64,000 bases of DNA from Paenibacillus sp. 481 (GTDB taxonomy: Bacteria > Bacillota > Bacilli > Paenibacillales > Paenibacillaceae). Below, in pieces: positions 26,596 to 37,600 of this stretch. The position numbers and the translations under genes are program-made. The notes below the pieces were generated by a model. The model did not search any database and was not told the DNA's origin. It saw only the letters and a program-made list of their open reading frames with translations. Every line of letters starts with the position of its first letter. The first letter of the stretch is position 1. Where the stretch lies: the NCBI RefSeq assembly GCF_021223605.1, contig NZ_CP075175.1, positions 372,001 to 436,000 of the forward strand, read 5' to 3'.

Positions 26596-26687
26596 ACGTA
26601 ATCAGAGCCCCTGCAATGTAATTTTGTGTACCAAGCAACGATTTGAGTTTAGTATGTTCTCCGTTTCACAATATCTCGTAAAAAGCT

Positions 26688-26723
26688 GGCGCTAAGCAAA
26701 CAAAAACGCTGTTCACTTGCGCC
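26688..26723 (-). terminator. Terminator after truB
   Basis: On the minus strand GGCGCAAGTGAAC and GTTTGCTTAGCGCC pair over 13 bp (two G-U, one bulged A) around a 9-base loop, followed by AGCTTTTTACG. It starts 5 bases after the truB stop and would end the rimP-truB operon. Confidence 0.7.
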
Positions 26724-26728
26724 TCATA

Positions 26729-27646
26729 TTATGATGGCAAAAATACTTTAACAGGACGTAATGCCCCGTTTGGCTCCGGCACATTAAAAATGCCATAAAA
26801 CGTTCCTTGTTCATCATACAACCTGTAAAGCTTGTTCGTCAAAGGCATTGGTTGTAAAGCGCGCAATGAAATTCCTTTTCCTTGCGTCGCATAAGATGCG
26901 TACTCATTATTTACCGTAAGCTTGGGTAAATGAGCAATCGCTTTGTCAACGGGCACAAGATGCGCAGCAAGTGTTCCATTCGCCACTGCTTGCTCAATTT
27001 GCTCTAGCGTCAAACTTTCTTGCTCCGTAAACTGAGCAGACATCGTACGAATAAGCTGCGCCATTGTTGACGGAACGCCCAGCATGCGTCCAATATCAAC
27101 GCACAAGGTACGAATATACGTTCCTTTCGAACACGATACGCGAAAACGAACTTCCGGTTCCGAACCACCTAGTCGAAATTCAAGAAGATCAATATCGTAA
27201 ATCGTGACGGTGCGCGCGGCGCGTTCTACCGTTTTTCCTTCACGTGCCAGTTCATAAAGACGTTTACCGTTTACTTTGACCGCTGAGTACATCGGCGGTA
27301 CTTGCTCAATTTCGCCCACAAATTTGGCGATTACGTCGCGCACTTGCTCCTCTGTAATCGAGGAAGCATCCTGACGCGCAATAACTTCACCGCTTAGATC
27401 TTCGGTGTCTGTAGCGATACCAAGACGAAGCACTGCTTCATACTGCTTCGGTAAATCTTGCAAATACTCCACCAAGCGCGTAGCTTTGCCAATACATAAA
27501 GGCAACACACCAACAACTTGGGGATCTAGCGTTCCGGTATGACCGATCCGCTTCTCGCGCACGATGCGCCGTACACGTGCAACAACGTCATGCGATGTCC
27601 AATCCGTTGGCTTCCATACCGGAAGCACACCATGTAATTCCGTCAT
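26729..27646 (-). CDS. truB: tRNA pseudouridine-55 synthase TruB
   Basis: 305 aa. The catalytic Asp is in GHTGTLDPQVVGVLPL (about 36-51), with KPTDWTSHD before it and the Tyr motif EAVLRLGIATDTED near 69-82. It makes the universal T-loop pseudouridine in tRNA. Its ATG overlaps the nrnA stop by 4 bases (ATGA), so it is translationally coupled. Last gene of the rimP-nusA operon. Confidence 0.96.
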   Translation of the reverse strand: MTELHGVLPVWKPTDWTSHDVVARVRRIVREKRIGHTGTLDPQVVGVLPLCIGKATRLVEYLQDLPKQYEAVLRLGIATDTEDLSGEVIARQDASSITEEQVRDVIAKFVGEIEQVPPMYSAVKVNGKRLYELAREGKTVERAARTVTIYDIDLLEFRLGGSEPEVRFRVSCSKGTYIRTLCVDIGRMLGVPSTMAQLIRTMSAQFTEQESLTLEQIEQAVANGTLAAHLVPVDKAIAHLPKLTVNNEYASYATQGKGISLRALQPMPLTNKLYRLYDEQGTFYGIFNVPEPNGALRPVKVFLPS

Positions 27647-28728
27647 AATGCTTGACTCACCCGTTCTACGACCATTTGTATAACGTCGCTTAATTCCCCT
27701 TCAATTCTGCAACCAGCGGCGCGAACATGTCCGCCACCACCAAATTGCTGTGCCACTGCTGCCACATTTACTTTGCCAGCCGATCGCATACTTACTTTAA
27801 CGGCTCCGGCACTGACTTGCTTAAACAGGATGCCAACTTCCACACCTTCAATGTTACGCGGATAGTTGACCAACCCTTCTAAATCTTCGTTGGCAGCACC
27901 TGTAGCCTGCATATCTTCAGGTGTCACATACAACCAACTAATTTGATTGTCTACTGAAAACGCCAAGCGTGCTAATCCCCGTTGAATGATCTGGATTTGC
28001 GACAGTGACATTTTTTCCAGCAACCGATCAGCTATATCATTACCGTTTACCCCTCGTTTTAACAACTGGGAAGCGGTAGCCATGACATGTGGCGTGGTGT
28101 TGCTATAACGAAAGCCACCTGTATCCGTAAGCAGCCCTGTATACAGTGCAGTACTTACATCCTTATCCAGTTCAACTTGTGCATATTGCAACAGATCAAA
28201 CAATATTTCAGTCGTTGCTGCCGCATCTTCGCGAATAAGCGCAACTTGTCCGTAGCGATCATTCGTTGGATGATGGTCAATATTTAGTACATTAGCATCT
28301 TCAGCAATGTAGTCGACTATTTTACCTACTCGCGAATAGTCCGCACAATCTACACAAATGACATTGCGGAAAGTTGAACCTTCGAGAGTCGGATGACCAT
28401 ATTCGCGTATTTGCTCCGCGTTATGCAAAAAAGTTAGACGTCCATGGACTCCATTTTCGTTAACCATTACATGTGGCAAGTTCCATTGCTGAAGCAGCCA
28501 ACCGACAGCCAACGTTGAGCTAATCGCATCGCCATCCGGTTGAACGTGAGCCACGACAAGGATCGGCTCAGGTGAATGACTACATGCCCGAATAAAGGCA
28601 AGCGCCTTCTCCAACGCCTGAACATAATCAGCTAACGTTTCATTATGCTCTACAAAATGGCATAAATCGAGCCCCTTAAGGCTCGATTTATGCAAAGCTT
28701 CCGATTGTTGCTTATTCATGACGTTCAT
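27643..28728 (-). CDS. nrnA: DHH-family oligoribonuclease / pAp phosphatase NrnA
   Basis: 361 aa DHH/DHHA1 phosphoesterase. It has [23 protein letters not shown], the signature [20 protein letters not shown] and, in the DHHA1 domain, [12 protein letters not shown]. It degrades nanoRNAs and pAp. The start is the ATG at 28728 (MNVMNKQQ), 8 bases after GAAGGTGA; it overlaps the rbfA 3' end by 17 bases. The longer reading to 28788 would lie mostly inside rbfA. The N-terminal 35 residues before the DHH domain are an extension and contain a perfect inverted repeat in the DNA (28660-28693). Confidence 0.92.
   Translation of the reverse strand: MNVMNKQQSEALHKSSLKGLDLCHFVEHNETLADYVQALEKALAFIRACSHSPEPILVVAHVQPDGDAISSTLAVGWLLQQWNLPHVMVNENGVHGRLTFLHNAEQIREYGHPTLEGSTFRNVICVDCADYSRVGKIVDYIAEDANVLNIDHHPTNDRYGQVALIREDAAATTEILFDLLQYAQVELDKDVSTALYTGLLTDTGGFRYSNTTPHVMATASQLLKRGVNGNDIADRLLEKMSLSQIQIIQRGLARLAFSVDNQISWLYVTPEDMQATGAANEDLEGLVNYPRNIEGVEVGILFKQVSAGAVKVSMRSAGKVNVAAVAQQFGGGGHVRAAGCRIEGELSDVIQMVVERVSQAL
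28660..28693 (-). repeat. Perfect 14-bp-arm inverted repeat inside the 5' coding region of nrnA
   Basis: GCATAAATCGAGCC and GGCTCGATTTATGC flank a 6-base centre. It covers codons 12-23 of nrnA ([11 protein letters not shown]). On the minus strand it is followed by CATTTTGTAG, not a full T-run. Such a stable stem only 35 bases into a gene is unusual and could slow translation, serve as an RNase site or act as an intra-operon attenuator. Confidence 0.75.
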
Positions 28729-29080
28729 TTCCGTCGTCACCTTCGCGAATTTCGCCAAGTAAGCGCTCAATACGGCTACCATATTCAATGGACACGTCCA
28801 TTTTAAATACCAATTCTGGCGTGTGACGAAAACGGATTCGTTTACCTAATTCAGAACGTAGAAATCCGCTTGCCTTCTCCAACGCTTTAATGGATTGTTG
28901 TTTTTGTTCTTCATCGCCCATAACGCTCAAGTATACTCTTGCGAGCGATAAATCGTTTGTAACTTCAACACCCGTCACCGTAATAAAACCGACGCGCGGA
29001 TCTTTTATTTCTAGTTGGATGAGTTGGCTCAACTCTTTTTTCATTTGCTCGCCAACGCGTCCAGATCGAATTTTACTCAT
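28712..29080 (-). CDS. rbfA: 30S ribosome-binding factor RbfA
   Basis: 122 aa KH-like fold ([59 protein letters not shown]). It helps mature the 16S 5' end and the 30S subunit. ATG at 29080, 44 bases after infB. The C-terminal tail overlaps the nrnA start. Confidence 0.96.
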   Translation of the reverse strand: MSKIRSGRVGEQMKKELSQLIQLEIKDPRVGFITVTGVEVTNDLSLARVYLSVMGDEEQKQQSIKALEKASGFLRSELGKRIRFRHTPELVFKMDVSIEYGSRIERLLGEIREGDDGNERHE

Positions 29081-29124
29081 GAGTAAAACACCTCTGCTCT
29101 TCTATTCCAGTTGTAACATGCGGA

Positions 29125-32103
29125 TTAACGCTCAACTGTCTCCATAATGAACGACTCGATGATGTCGCCTTCTCTGAGATCGTTGTACTTCTCCAGCATA
29201 ATACCGCACTCGTAGCCTTGTGACACTTCTTTTGCATCGTCTTTGTAACGTTTAAGGGAATCGATTTTACCCTCATGAACAACGATACCATCACGAACGA
29301 GGCGAATTTCAGCAGAGCGCAAGATTTTGCCAGAAGTAACCATACATCCCGCAATTGTACCAACTTTACCGATTTTGAATGTGTTACGAACTTCAGCGTG
29401 TCCTGTAACGACTTCTTTAAAGATTGGATCAAGCATACCTTTCATCGCTTGTTCAATCTCTTCTACGATCGAGTAGATTACACGGTGCAAGCGAACATCA
29501 ACTTTTTCTTGCTCAGCTGTCAAGCTTGCTTGTGCATCTGGACGAACGTTAAAGCCGATAACGATAGCATTGGATGCTGCCGCCAAAATTACATCAGACT
29601 CTGTAATCGCACCTGCACCAGAAAGAATGATTTTGACGCGTACGCCTTCAACTTCAATCTTCTGCAAGGAACCACGTAATGCTTCAACAGAACCTTGAAC
29701 ATCACCTTTAATAATAACGTTCAATTCTTTAATCTCGCCATCTTTGATGTGCTTGAACAAGTCATCAAGTGTAACACGAGTGTTAGCACCCAATTGGCTT
29801 TGACGGAACGTCGTTGCACGTCTTTCAGCAATCGCACGTGCTTTACGCTCGTCTTCAAACACCATGAACGGATCGCCTGCGCGTGGAACTTCTGTCAAAC
29901 CTGTAATCTCAACAGGTGTAGAAGGTCCTACTTCTTTCAAACGACGACCACGGTCGTTGACCATTGCACGTACGCGTCCGAAGCAAGTACCAGCCACGAA
30001 AGCATCGCCCACTTTAAGTGATCCGTGCTGAACAAGGACACGAACAACAGGTCCGCGACCCTTATCAAGCTCTGCTTCAAGCACTGTACCACGAGCACGC
30101 TTATCTGGGTTCGCTTTGAATTCGTTCACTTCAGATACGAGTAGAATCATTTCAAGCAAATCTTCCAAGCCTGTGCGCTGTTTAGCTGAAACGTTGACAA
30201 AGATTGTGTCTCCGCCCCACTCCTCAGGAACTAGCTCGTATTCCGTCAATTCTTGTTTGACGCGATCCGGATCTGCACCCGGTTTGTCGATTTTGTTGAC
30301 TGCAACGATGATCGGTACGTTAGCTGCTTTCGCATGGCTAATCGCCTCGACCGTTTGCGGCATTACGCCGTCATCAGCTGCAACGACAATAATCGTAATA
30401 TCTGTAACTTGTGCACCACGAGCACGCATCATTGTAAACGCTTCGTGACCCGGTGTATCCAAGAACGTAATTTTTTTGTTTTTGATTTCAACTTGATAAG
30501 CACCGATATGCTGTGTAATACCACCAGCTTCGCCGCCTGTTACATTCGTTTTGCGAATCGAATCCAACAATGTCGTTTTACCGTGGTCAACATGACCCAT
30601 GATTGTAACGACTGGAGGACGCTCTTGAAGATCAGCCTCATCGTCTTGCTCTTCTACTTCTTCGAAGTTGTCTTCTTCGACTGGAATTTTCAATTCTACT
30701 TCGACTTTATAGTCGTCAGCGATCAATTGAATCGTATCCAAATCGAGCTCTTGGTTGATAGTTGCCATAACACCCATCAACAAAAGCTTTTTGATAACTT
30801 CGGATGCATCTTTATGAAGCAATTTCGCCAATTCGCCAACTGTCATTGTACCGCGTACAATAATCTTTTTCGGTGTATTGTCGATTTTCTCGCGCTGCAC
30901 TTGTTGCTGTTGGCCGCCTCTGCCTCTACCTTTGCCGCCTCTTGGACCACCGCGCATACCGCCACGGTTGTCATCAAAGCGTCTTTGTCCAGGTTTTTTG
31001 GCAAATCTATTTGCGCCATCATCAAAGCCACGTGATGTTTGCTTTGCATCTGTTTGCGAACGCTGTGGACCACGGTTTTGATTCGTTTGCGGTCCGCGAC
31101 TTTGCGTACTTGGTGCGCTGCCACCTTGTGCAGGTCTGCCTTGGTTGCCTTGTGGGCCACGGTTTTGACCTTGACCTTGTGGGCCACGGTTTTGACCTTG
31201 ACCTTGTGGGCCACGGTTTTGACCTTGACCTTGTGGGCCACGGTTTTGGCCTTGGCCTTGTGGGCCACGGTTTTGACCTTGACCTTGTGGGCCGCGGTTT
31301 TGACCTTGACCTTGTGGGCCACGGTTTTGACCTTGACCTTGTGGGCCACGGTTTTGGCCTTGGCCTTGTGGGCCACGGTTTTGGCCTTGGCCTTGTGGGC
31401 CACGGTTTTGACCTTGTGAACCACGGTTCTGACCTTGTGGGCTACGATTTTGACCTTGTGGACCACGGTTCTGACCTTGTGAGCCAGCGTTTTGACCTTG
31501 TGGGCCAGCGCTTTGGCTTGGTGTTCCAGCGTTTTGGTTACTTTCCTGTCCGCTTTGCGGATTACGCTGTTCTTCGTTCATGTTCCCCTGTGAATTTCCT
31601 GATTTCGAATTATCCATAGTCGTATATTTATCGCCCTGTCTTTGTTGGTTTTCTCCTCTTTGACCGTCGCGACCATCGCCGCGATGACCGTTTGCGTTGC
31701 GGTCGCGCTCTTGCCCTAATCGGTTGTCACGATCACTACTTTGATCGCTTGACCGATTTACATTACCGCTTTGACGCTGTTCATCCGGAGTAGAATGAGC
31801 GCCTTTGTCTATGCTTTTTGGCTGTTCAGTCGTGTTACTACTAACTTGACTAACTTTGGCTTGAGTTTGAGATTGAGATTTGGATGGTTGACTATCCCGT
31901 TTAGCTTGCGCATTCGCTTTTACATCATGGAAAAACTGCTCTACTTTCGACACAGCCGTGTTTTCCATTACGCTCATATGATTATTTACGGGAATATTAA
32001 GACGTTTGAGAATCGTAATGATTTCTTTGCTGCTCATATCAAGCGACTTCGCGTATTCATACACTCTCAATTTATCTTTATTGTCCTTCTCCTGCTTGCT
32101 CAA
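29125..32103 (-). CDS. infB: Translation initiation factor IF-2 with long repetitive linker
   Basis: 992 aa against about 716 in B. subtilis. An N-terminal IF2_N helical domain (about 12-55) is followed by a polar linker at about 70-410 holding PQGQNR and NRGPQGQGQ repeats, then RG-rich sequence ([18 protein letters not shown]), a second IF2_N domain near 415-470, the GTPase domain with GHVDHGKTT near 502-510, DTPGHEAF and NKIDKPG, then the beta-barrel and C1/C2 domains. It places initiator tRNA on the 30S. The start is TTG at 32103 with GGAGGTGGAG upstream, inside the rplGA end (26-base overlap). Confidence 0.96.
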   Translation of the reverse strand: MSKQEKDNKDKLRVYEYAKSLDMSSKEIITILKRLNIPVNNHMSVMENTAVSKVEQFFHDVKANAQAKRDSQPSKSQSQTQAKVSQVSSNTTEQPKSIDKGAHSTPDEQRQSGNVNRSSDQSSDRDNRLGQERDRNANGHRGDGRDGQRGENQQRQGDKYTTMDNSKSGNSQGNMNEEQRNPQSGQESNQNAGTPSQSAGPQGQNAGSQGQNRGPQGQNRSPQGQNRGSQGQNRGPQGQGQNRGPQGQGQNRGPQGQGQNRGPQGQGQNRGPQGQGQNRGPQGQGQNRGPQGQGQNRGPQGQGQNRGPQGQGQNRGPQGNQGRPAQGGSAPSTQSRGPQTNQNRGPQRSQTDAKQTSRGFDDGANRFAKKPGQRRFDDNRGGMRGGPRGGKGRGRGGQQQQVQREKIDNTPKKIIVRGTMTVGELAKLLHKDASEVIKKLLLMGVMATINQELDLDTIQLIADDYKVEVELKIPVEEDNFEEVEEQDDEADLQERPPVVTIMGHVDHGKTTLLDSIRKTNVTGGEAGGITQHIGAYQVEIKNKKITFLDTPGHEAFTMMRARGAQVTDITIIVVAADDGVMPQTVEAISHAKAANVPIIVAVNKIDKPGADPDRVKQELTEYELVPEEWGGDTIFVNVSAKQRTGLEDLLEMILLVSEVNEFKANPDKRARGTVLEAELDKGRGPVVRVLVQHGSLKVGDAFVAGTCFGRVRAMVNDRGRRLKEVGPSTPVEITGLTEVPRAGDPFMVFEDERKARAIAERRATTFRQSQLGANTRVTLDDLFKHIKDGEIKELNVIIKGDVQGSVEALRGSLQKIEVEGVRVKIILSGAGAITESDVILAAASNAIVIGFNVRPDAQASLTAEQEKVDVRLHRVIYSIVEEIEQAMKGMLDPIFKEVVTGHAEVRNTFKIGKVGTIAGCMVTSGKILRSAEIRLVRDGIVVHEGKIDSLKRYKDDAKEVSQGYECGIMLEKYNDLREGDIIESFIMETVER
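31154..31396 (-). repeat. Nine tandem 27-bp units in the infB linker
   Basis: Nine head-to-tail 27-bp units (243 bp), each coding for a register of NRGPQGQGQ. Variation is mostly at a few positions (GACC against GGCC, CAC against CGC) and is synonymous. Related 18-bp units (PQGQNR, with Ser/Ala variants) continue to about 31520. The unit is a multiple of three, so other frames are also open across it. Confidence 0.95.
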
Positions 32104-32419
32104 TATACTCCACCTCCGACATAGATTTCAGTCCGTTTTGCATCATGTTCGCAAACCCTTTATCCGTGACGGCAAGCACGACTCGTTCTGGTCTGCCCAC
32201 GCTCACTCCTAGTTGAACGCGGTCAAAACCAATAACAAGCGGCACGCCATACGTGCGACACTTATCTCGGAATTTCTTCTTTGTGTTGTCTGAGGCATTC
32301 TCGGCAACGAACACCAGCTTCGCTTCCTTGCTTCGAATCGCTTTGAGGACGATTTCGTCGCCTGTGGCAAGCTTACCTGCGCGCCGCGCCAGACCTAGCT
32401 GAGAAAACAGCTTATTCAT
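32078..32419 (-). CDS. rplGA: L7Ae-family ribosomal-like protein YlxQ (RplGA)
   Basis: 113 aa L7Ae/L30e/S12e/Gadd45-type fold ([38 protein letters not shown]). It binds kink-turn RNA in related proteins; its role in Firmicutes is not settled. It overlaps rnpM by 8 bases and infB by 26. The order nusA-rnpM-rplGA-infB is standard in Firmicutes. Confidence 0.93.
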   Translation of the reverse strand: MNKLFSQLGLARRAGKLATGDEIVLKAIRSKEAKLVFVAENASDNTKKKFRDKCRTYGVPLVIGFDRVQLGVSVGRPERVVLAVTDKGFANMMQNGLKSMSEVEYIEQAGEGQ

Positions 32420-32723
32420 CCGATTCCTCCTGTTCTTGATTCTCGAGGAATTTATCTTCTACTCGGATGAAATCTTGAGCTAGCTGTTCGTAAATATGTG
32501 ATTGCACCTGATGTTTCAGCGCGCGGTCTAACGCGCGGGATTTATGTGCTAACTTGAAGCAGGAAATTTTCCCGCACAAGTAAGCACCGCGGCCCGACTT
32601 TTTACCTGTTAAGTCGATTAGCACTTCATCCTGCGGCGTCTTGACAACCCGTATTAATTGTTTCTTCGGCATCATTTCTTGACATGCAACACATTTGCGT
32701 AATGGAACTTTTTTTTGTTTCAT
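32412..32723 (-). CDS. rnpM: RNase P modulator RnpM (YlxR)
   Basis: 103 aa (KKVPLRKCVACQEMMPKKQL; GKKSGRGAYLCGKISCFKLA). This is the YlxR family: the Cys residues of CVAC and the CGKISC stretch, and the GRGAYLC motif, are present. In B. subtilis it binds RNase P RNA and modulates processing. ATG start at 32723, 85 bases after nusA. Confidence 0.92.
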   Translation of the reverse strand: MKQKKVPLRKCVACQEMMPKKQLIRVVKTPQDEVLIDLTGKKSGRGAYLCGKISCFKLAHKSRALDRALKHQVQSHIYEQLAQDFIRVEDKFLENQEQEESDE

Positions 32724-32808
32724 GACTCATACCCCCTTACGATCCGATCGAACTATCCGTAGAGGAAAGCTACAACCGTCTCATACGGCGTTGGTCGCGC
32801 CTTCGGTC

Positions 32809-33912
32809 TTATTGGTTCTCTTCTACAAATTCGTCATCAGACGGCATTTGCTCGTCTTCATTTTGCGATTCGCGCACTTCATCTACCTGCGATTCGCTTT
32901 TAATATCGATTTTCCAGCTCGTCAGCTTTGCAGCCAGACGTGCGTTCTGTCCTTTAATACCGATAGCGAGCGACAACTGATAATCCGGTACGATAACACG
33001 TGCCATTTTTTCAATTTCACGTACATCAACAGACACGACTTTGGAAGGGCTGAGTGCGTTAGCCACATACTCTTCCACATCTTCTGACCAACGTACGATA
33101 TCAATTTTCTCGCCACGCAGCTCGTTAACGATCGTTTGCACGCGCAAGCCTTTTGGACCAACACAGGAACCAACCGGATCAACTTCTGGATTGCGCGAAT
33201 AAACGGCAATTTTAGAGCGTTGTCCCGCTTCGCGAGCTACCGATTTAATTTCAACGACACCGTCAAAAATTTCAGGAACTTCAAGCTCAAACAAGCGTTT
33301 AAGCAAACCTGGGTGTGTACGTGACAAAATAATTTGCGGACCTTTTGTCGTGTTTTCTACCTTCGTAATGTAAGCTTTAACACGATCATTGTGCTTGAAT
33401 TTTTCGTTCGGCATCAATTCGTTAAGTGGAAGCACCGCTTCTACTTTACCTAGGTCAACATACACATTACGTGTATCTTGACGTTGAACGATACCTGTAA
33501 CGATGTCATCTGCTTTATCAATAAAAGCATTGTAAATAAGTCCGCGTTCCGCTTCACGAATACGCTGTGTAACGACTTGCTTTGCTGTTTGTGCAGCAAT
33601 GCGTCCGAAATCACGTGGAGTAACCTCGATCTCACACAAATCATCGATTTGGTAATTCGGGTTCAGCTCGCGCGACGCCATAAGCGAAATTTCCATACGT
33701 GGGTCAAGCACCTCATCCACGACCGATTTGCGGGCGAACACTTTAATAACTCCCGTATTACGGTTAATATCTACACGCACATTTTGCGCTGTATTAAAAT
33801 TGCGCTTATAACTAGAAATAAGTGCAGCTTCAATAGCGTCAATGAGCACTTCTTTGCCAATTCCTTTTTCTTTTCCAATCTCTTCTAGAGCTTCAATAAA
33901 ATCCATACTCAT
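32809..33912 (-). CDS. nusA: Transcription termination/antitermination factor NusA
   Basis: 367 aa (B. subtilis 371). N-terminal RNA polymerase-binding domain (MDFIEALEEIGKEKGIGKEV), S1 domain near 135-200 (GIVQRQDTRNVYVDLGKVEA), and KH1/KH2 domains near 230-345 (GSCVGPKGLRVQTIVNELRG; AIGIKGQNARLAAKLT). The acidic tail ends EDEQMPSDDEFVEEN. The start is the ATG at 33912 (MSMDFIEA), 10 bases after AAGGGGG; the 15-codon-longer reading is not supported. Confidence 0.96.
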   Translation of the reverse strand: MSMDFIEALEEIGKEKGIGKEVLIDAIEAALISSYKRNFNTAQNVRVDINRNTGVIKVFARKSVVDEVLDPRMEISLMASRELNPNYQIDDLCEIEVTPRDFGRIAAQTAKQVVTQRIREAERGLIYNAFIDKADDIVTGIVQRQDTRNVYVDLGKVEAVLPLNELMPNEKFKHNDRVKAYITKVENTTKGPQIILSRTHPGLLKRLFELEVPEIFDGVVEIKSVAREAGQRSKIAVYSRNPEVDPVGSCVGPKGLRVQTIVNELRGEKIDIVRWSEDVEEYVANALSPSKVVSVDVREIEKMARVIVPDYQLSLAIGIKGQNARLAAKLTSWKIDIKSESQVDEVRESQNEDEQMPSDDEFVEENQ

Positions 33913-33971
33913 TTGATGAGTTCCCCCTTTCAGCCTGTTGCGGCTCAATGCATACATGTCATATTCGTTTT

Positions 33972-34433
33972 TTAAAATTGAATCGCCAGTCTGGCGCTCG
34001 CTACTTTAGTAAATGGTAGTTCATGAGCTTTCTTACCTACACTCACGACAACCGTCTGTTCGTCAAATGAAACAAGTGTGCCTTCAAACTCCTTCAAGCC
34101 GTTAACCGACTCGTATGTAGTTATGAACACATGCTTGCCAATCGCTTTGACATAATCTTTTGATTTCTTCAGCGGTCTTTCTGCGCCTGGTGAGCTTACT
34201 TCTAAGAAGTACATATCCGTTATCGGATCGTTCTCATCCAACTGTAGACTAAGGAATTCACTAATGCGGCCGCAATCTTCAATATCGATGCCGCCATCCT
34301 TGTCCACATATACACGCAAAAACCAACTGCTTCCCTCTTTTACATACTCAACATCTACCAATTCAAAGCCATGTTCGTCTAAAAAAGGTGTGACCATGTT
34401 CTCTACGACCGATTTAATGTTCGGTGTACTCAA
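33972..34433 (-). CDS. rimP: Ribosome maturation factor RimP
   Basis: 153 aa ([55 protein letters not shown]), the two-domain RimP fold needed for 30S assembly. TTG start at 34433 with AGGAGG 8 bases upstream. First gene of the nusA-infB operon, behind a near-consensus promoter and a leader of about 120 bases. Confidence 0.95.
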   Translation of the reverse strand: MSTPNIKSVVENMVTPFLDEHGFELVDVEYVKEGSSWFLRVYVDKDGGIDIEDCGRISEFLSLQLDENDPITDMYFLEVSSPGAERPLKKSKDYVKAIGKHVFITTYESVNGLKEFEGTLVSFDEQTVVVSVGKKAHELPFTKVASARLAIQF

Positions 34434-34500
34434 GCGGTGTACCTCCTAAAAATCTCAGTGTGCAATTGTGATTTATGTTGTGAACCCGTACTTAAATATG

Positions 34501-34524
34501 AAAGAGTGGGTTTCCCCACTCTTT
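34501..34524 (-). promoter_or_regulatory. Leader hairpin of the rimP-nusA operon
   Basis: On the minus strand AAAGAGTGGG-GAAA-CCCACTCTTT, a perfect 10-bp stem with a GNRA tetraloop. It lies 36 bases downstream of the -10 at 34560-34565, so it is inside the operon leader. CATATTTAAG follows, a weak T-run, so it may be an attenuator or a stability element rather than a full terminator. Confidence 0.55.
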
Positions 34525-34559
34525 TACGTAACGGATTTATCCACATGATTACCAAAAAA

Positions 34560-34589
34560 ATTATAACATAGCCCTAACAACAATGGCAA
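34560..34589 (-). promoter_or_regulatory. Strong sigma-A promoter of rimP-nusA-infB operon
   Basis: On the minus strand TTGCCA (34589-34584), 18 bases, then perfect TATAAT (34565-34560). Eleven of twelve hexamer positions match consensus. It lies in the polC-rimP gap (34434-34668), which has no gene. Confidence 0.75.
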
Positions 34590-34668
34590 GGGCATTCCCA
34601 TGAAGCCCCAACTGCACATGATTGTTACAGCCGTGTCTTTTGGGCCAAAACCGCCTTACGCTTCTTCC

Positions 34669-37600
34669 TTAAAACAGCGATAGTTGGTTGCTTTCCGGCA
34701 AACCGCGGAAACAGCCCATTTGGTTCAGCATCTCAACGATCGTCTTACTTGCCTTCGATCGCTTTTGGAAATCCTCAATGGACAAGTAGTCGCCACCTTC
34801 GCGTGATGCGGCGATGTTGCGTGCCGCATTTTCCCCGATGCCTTGCATCGCGGAGAACGGTGGAATAAGCGACCCGCCATCGACAAGGAATTTCGTCGCT
34901 TCTGAACGATATAGATCAATCGGCTTAAACGATAAGCCGCGGGCAGTCATTTCAAGCGCCATTTCCAAAATAGCGATCATACTTTTCTCTTTAGGTGTCG
35001 CTTGAAACCCTTTCGCTTCGATCTCGTCGATTTTGCGGCCGATTGCTTCGTAGCCTTGACAGCACAATTCGACATCAAAGTCTTCTGCCCGAACCGAGAA
35101 ATAAGTCGCGTAAAATTCAATCGGATGGTACAGCTTAAAGTAAGCCGTCCGCACGGCGGAAATAACGTATGCTGCAGCATGGGCTTTCGGGAACATGTAT
35201 TGAATTTTCAAGCAGGAGTCAATGTACCATTGTGGCACGTTGCAGCGCTTCATTTCATCAATCCATTCCTGTGAAAGACCTTTACCTTTACGTACGCTCT
35301 CCGTAATTTTAAACGCCAGACCTGCGTCCATTCCTGCTTTGTAAATTAAGAACAACATAATCTCGTCACGACAACCGATAACGGTCTTAATCGTACAAAC
35401 GCCGTTCTTAATGAGATCTTGTGCGTTACCGAGCCATACACCTGTTCCGTGCGACAACCCCGAAATTTGCAGTAAGTCAGCGAAAGAGGTCGGCTGCGCT
35501 TCAACAAGCATTTGGCGTACGAAGCGGGTACCCATCTCCGGAACACCGTATGTGGCTACTGGTGTACGAATTTGCTGTGGAGATACACCGAGCGCGTTCG
35601 TTGAGTTGAAAATGCTCATTACTTTCGGATCGTTCATTGGAATCGTAGTCGGATCAACGCCCGTCAAATCTTGCAACATCCGCATCATCGTCGGGTCATC
35701 ATGACCTAGAATATCGAGCTTCAATAAGTTCATTTCAAAGGCATGATAGTCGAAGTGCGTCGTCTTCCAATCGGCATTCGTATCGTCCGCTGGAAATTGT
35801 ACTGGCGTAACGTCTTCAACGTCGATGTAATCCGGAACAACTACAATACCGCCGGGATGTTGTCCCGTACTACGCTTAACACCTGTACAGCCGGACGCTA
35901 GACGATTAAGTTCTGCACCGCGCCATTTTTTGTTAAACGATTCTTCATACTTTTTAGCAAAACCGAAGGCGGTCTTTTCAGCTACCGTTCCTATTGTGCC
36001 TGCACGAAATACGTTTTTCTCACCGAACAACTCTTTCGTATAATTGTGCGCTATCGGTTGATACTCACCTGAGAAGTTCAAATCGATATCGGGAACTTTA
36101 TCACCTTTAAAGCCTAGGAACGTTTCGAACGGAATGTCTTGTCCTTCACCTTTTAACGGATTACCGCAGTTTGGACACGGCTTAGCTGGCAAGTCAAAAC
36201 CACTCGGCACACTACCGTCTGTAATCCAATCACTGTACTTGCACTGCTCGTTTCCGCAAGTATAGTGCGGCGGTAAAGGATTAACTTCAGAAATACCTAA
36301 AAATGTAGCCACAACCGAAGAGCCAACAGATCCCCGTGAACCGACCAAGTATCCATCTTGGTTCGATTTTTTTACGAGTCGTTCCGAAATCAAATAGTTG
36401 GCCGAGAAGCCGTACTTAATAATCGGGTCCAACTCTTTTTCCAGACGCTTAACGACGATTTCCGGAACAGGTTCGCCATAAATCCGTTTAGCCGTATCGT
36501 AGCACGTTGCGCGCATTTCTTCGTCTGCACCTTCGATAATCGGAGTAAACAGTTTATCAGGGAACAACTCTAGCGCTTCGAATTGGTCGGCAAGCTCGTT
36601 CGTATTTTTTACAACTACTTCATAAGCCTGCTCTTTACCTAAAAATTCGAACTCTTGCAGCATTTCAGTCGTCGTGCGGAAATGAGCATCTGGTTTTTTA
36701 ATGTCTTTTAACGGGCTAAATCCCGTAATCCCATGAATCGTAATATCACGGAACAGCTTGTCGCGCGGATTCAAGTAGTGTGTGTTACCTGTTGCTACAA
36801 CAGGCTTACCTAATTTTTGTCCGATTTGAATGACTTTGCGCAGCGCATCCTGAATTTCAGCTGAAGAGCCAACGAACCCTTTTTCGACGAGATGCATGTA
36901 CATCGTTACCGGTTGGATTTCAAGCACATCGTAGAACTCAGCAATTTGCTCGGCTTCCTCGACAGATTTGTTCATCACATTCTCGAAAAACTCGCCTTTC
37001 TCACAACCCGACATGACGAGCAAACCTTCGCGCAACTCCATAAGTTTACTTTTGGGAATACACGCCACACGGTTGAAATAGGTCGTATGAGACATCGATA
37101 CGAGCTTGTATAAGTTTTTTTTGCCGATGGCATTCAATGCATAAATGTTGCAGTGAAACGGCCGCGCATTACGCAAATTTTGTCCGACATAATCGTTCAA
37201 ACGATCGAGCATTTCAATCCCATTAATTTGGTGGGCATCGTTCAACAACCCTTGTAAAATACCAGCCAATGCTATCGTATCATCAATAGCGCGGTGATGA
37301 TTATCTAGTGCTACTTTATATTTAGTCGCCAACGTGTTGAGGCGATGATTTTTCATCGTTGGATGCAATAAGCGAGCCAATTCAAGTGTATCCAACACAG
37401 GGTTTGTAAGCTCAGGCAAGCCAAGCTTCTTTAAGTTGTTCTGCACAAAGCCCATATCAAATCGTGCGTTATGCGCAACAACAACTGCATCTTCCACAAA
37501 ATCGACAAACTCACGCAGCACTTGATCAACTTCCGGCGCATCCTGCACCATGTCGTCCGTAATGTTCGTTAACTGTTGAATGTTATACGGAATACGTTGG

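Noticed and set aside
28729-28788. NrnA starting at 28788
   Set aside because: The extra 20 residues lie wholly within rbfA in another frame and have no ribosome site; the ATG at 28728 has GAAGGTGA at proper distance.
31154-31520. CRISPR-like regular repeats
   Set aside because: The units are contiguous with no unique spacers and encode the IF-2 linker in frame.
30843-31619. Long open frames on both strands across the infB repeat
   Set aside because: The 27-bp unit is a multiple of three without stops in several frames, so repetitive shadow frames arise automatically; none has a ribosome site or family match.
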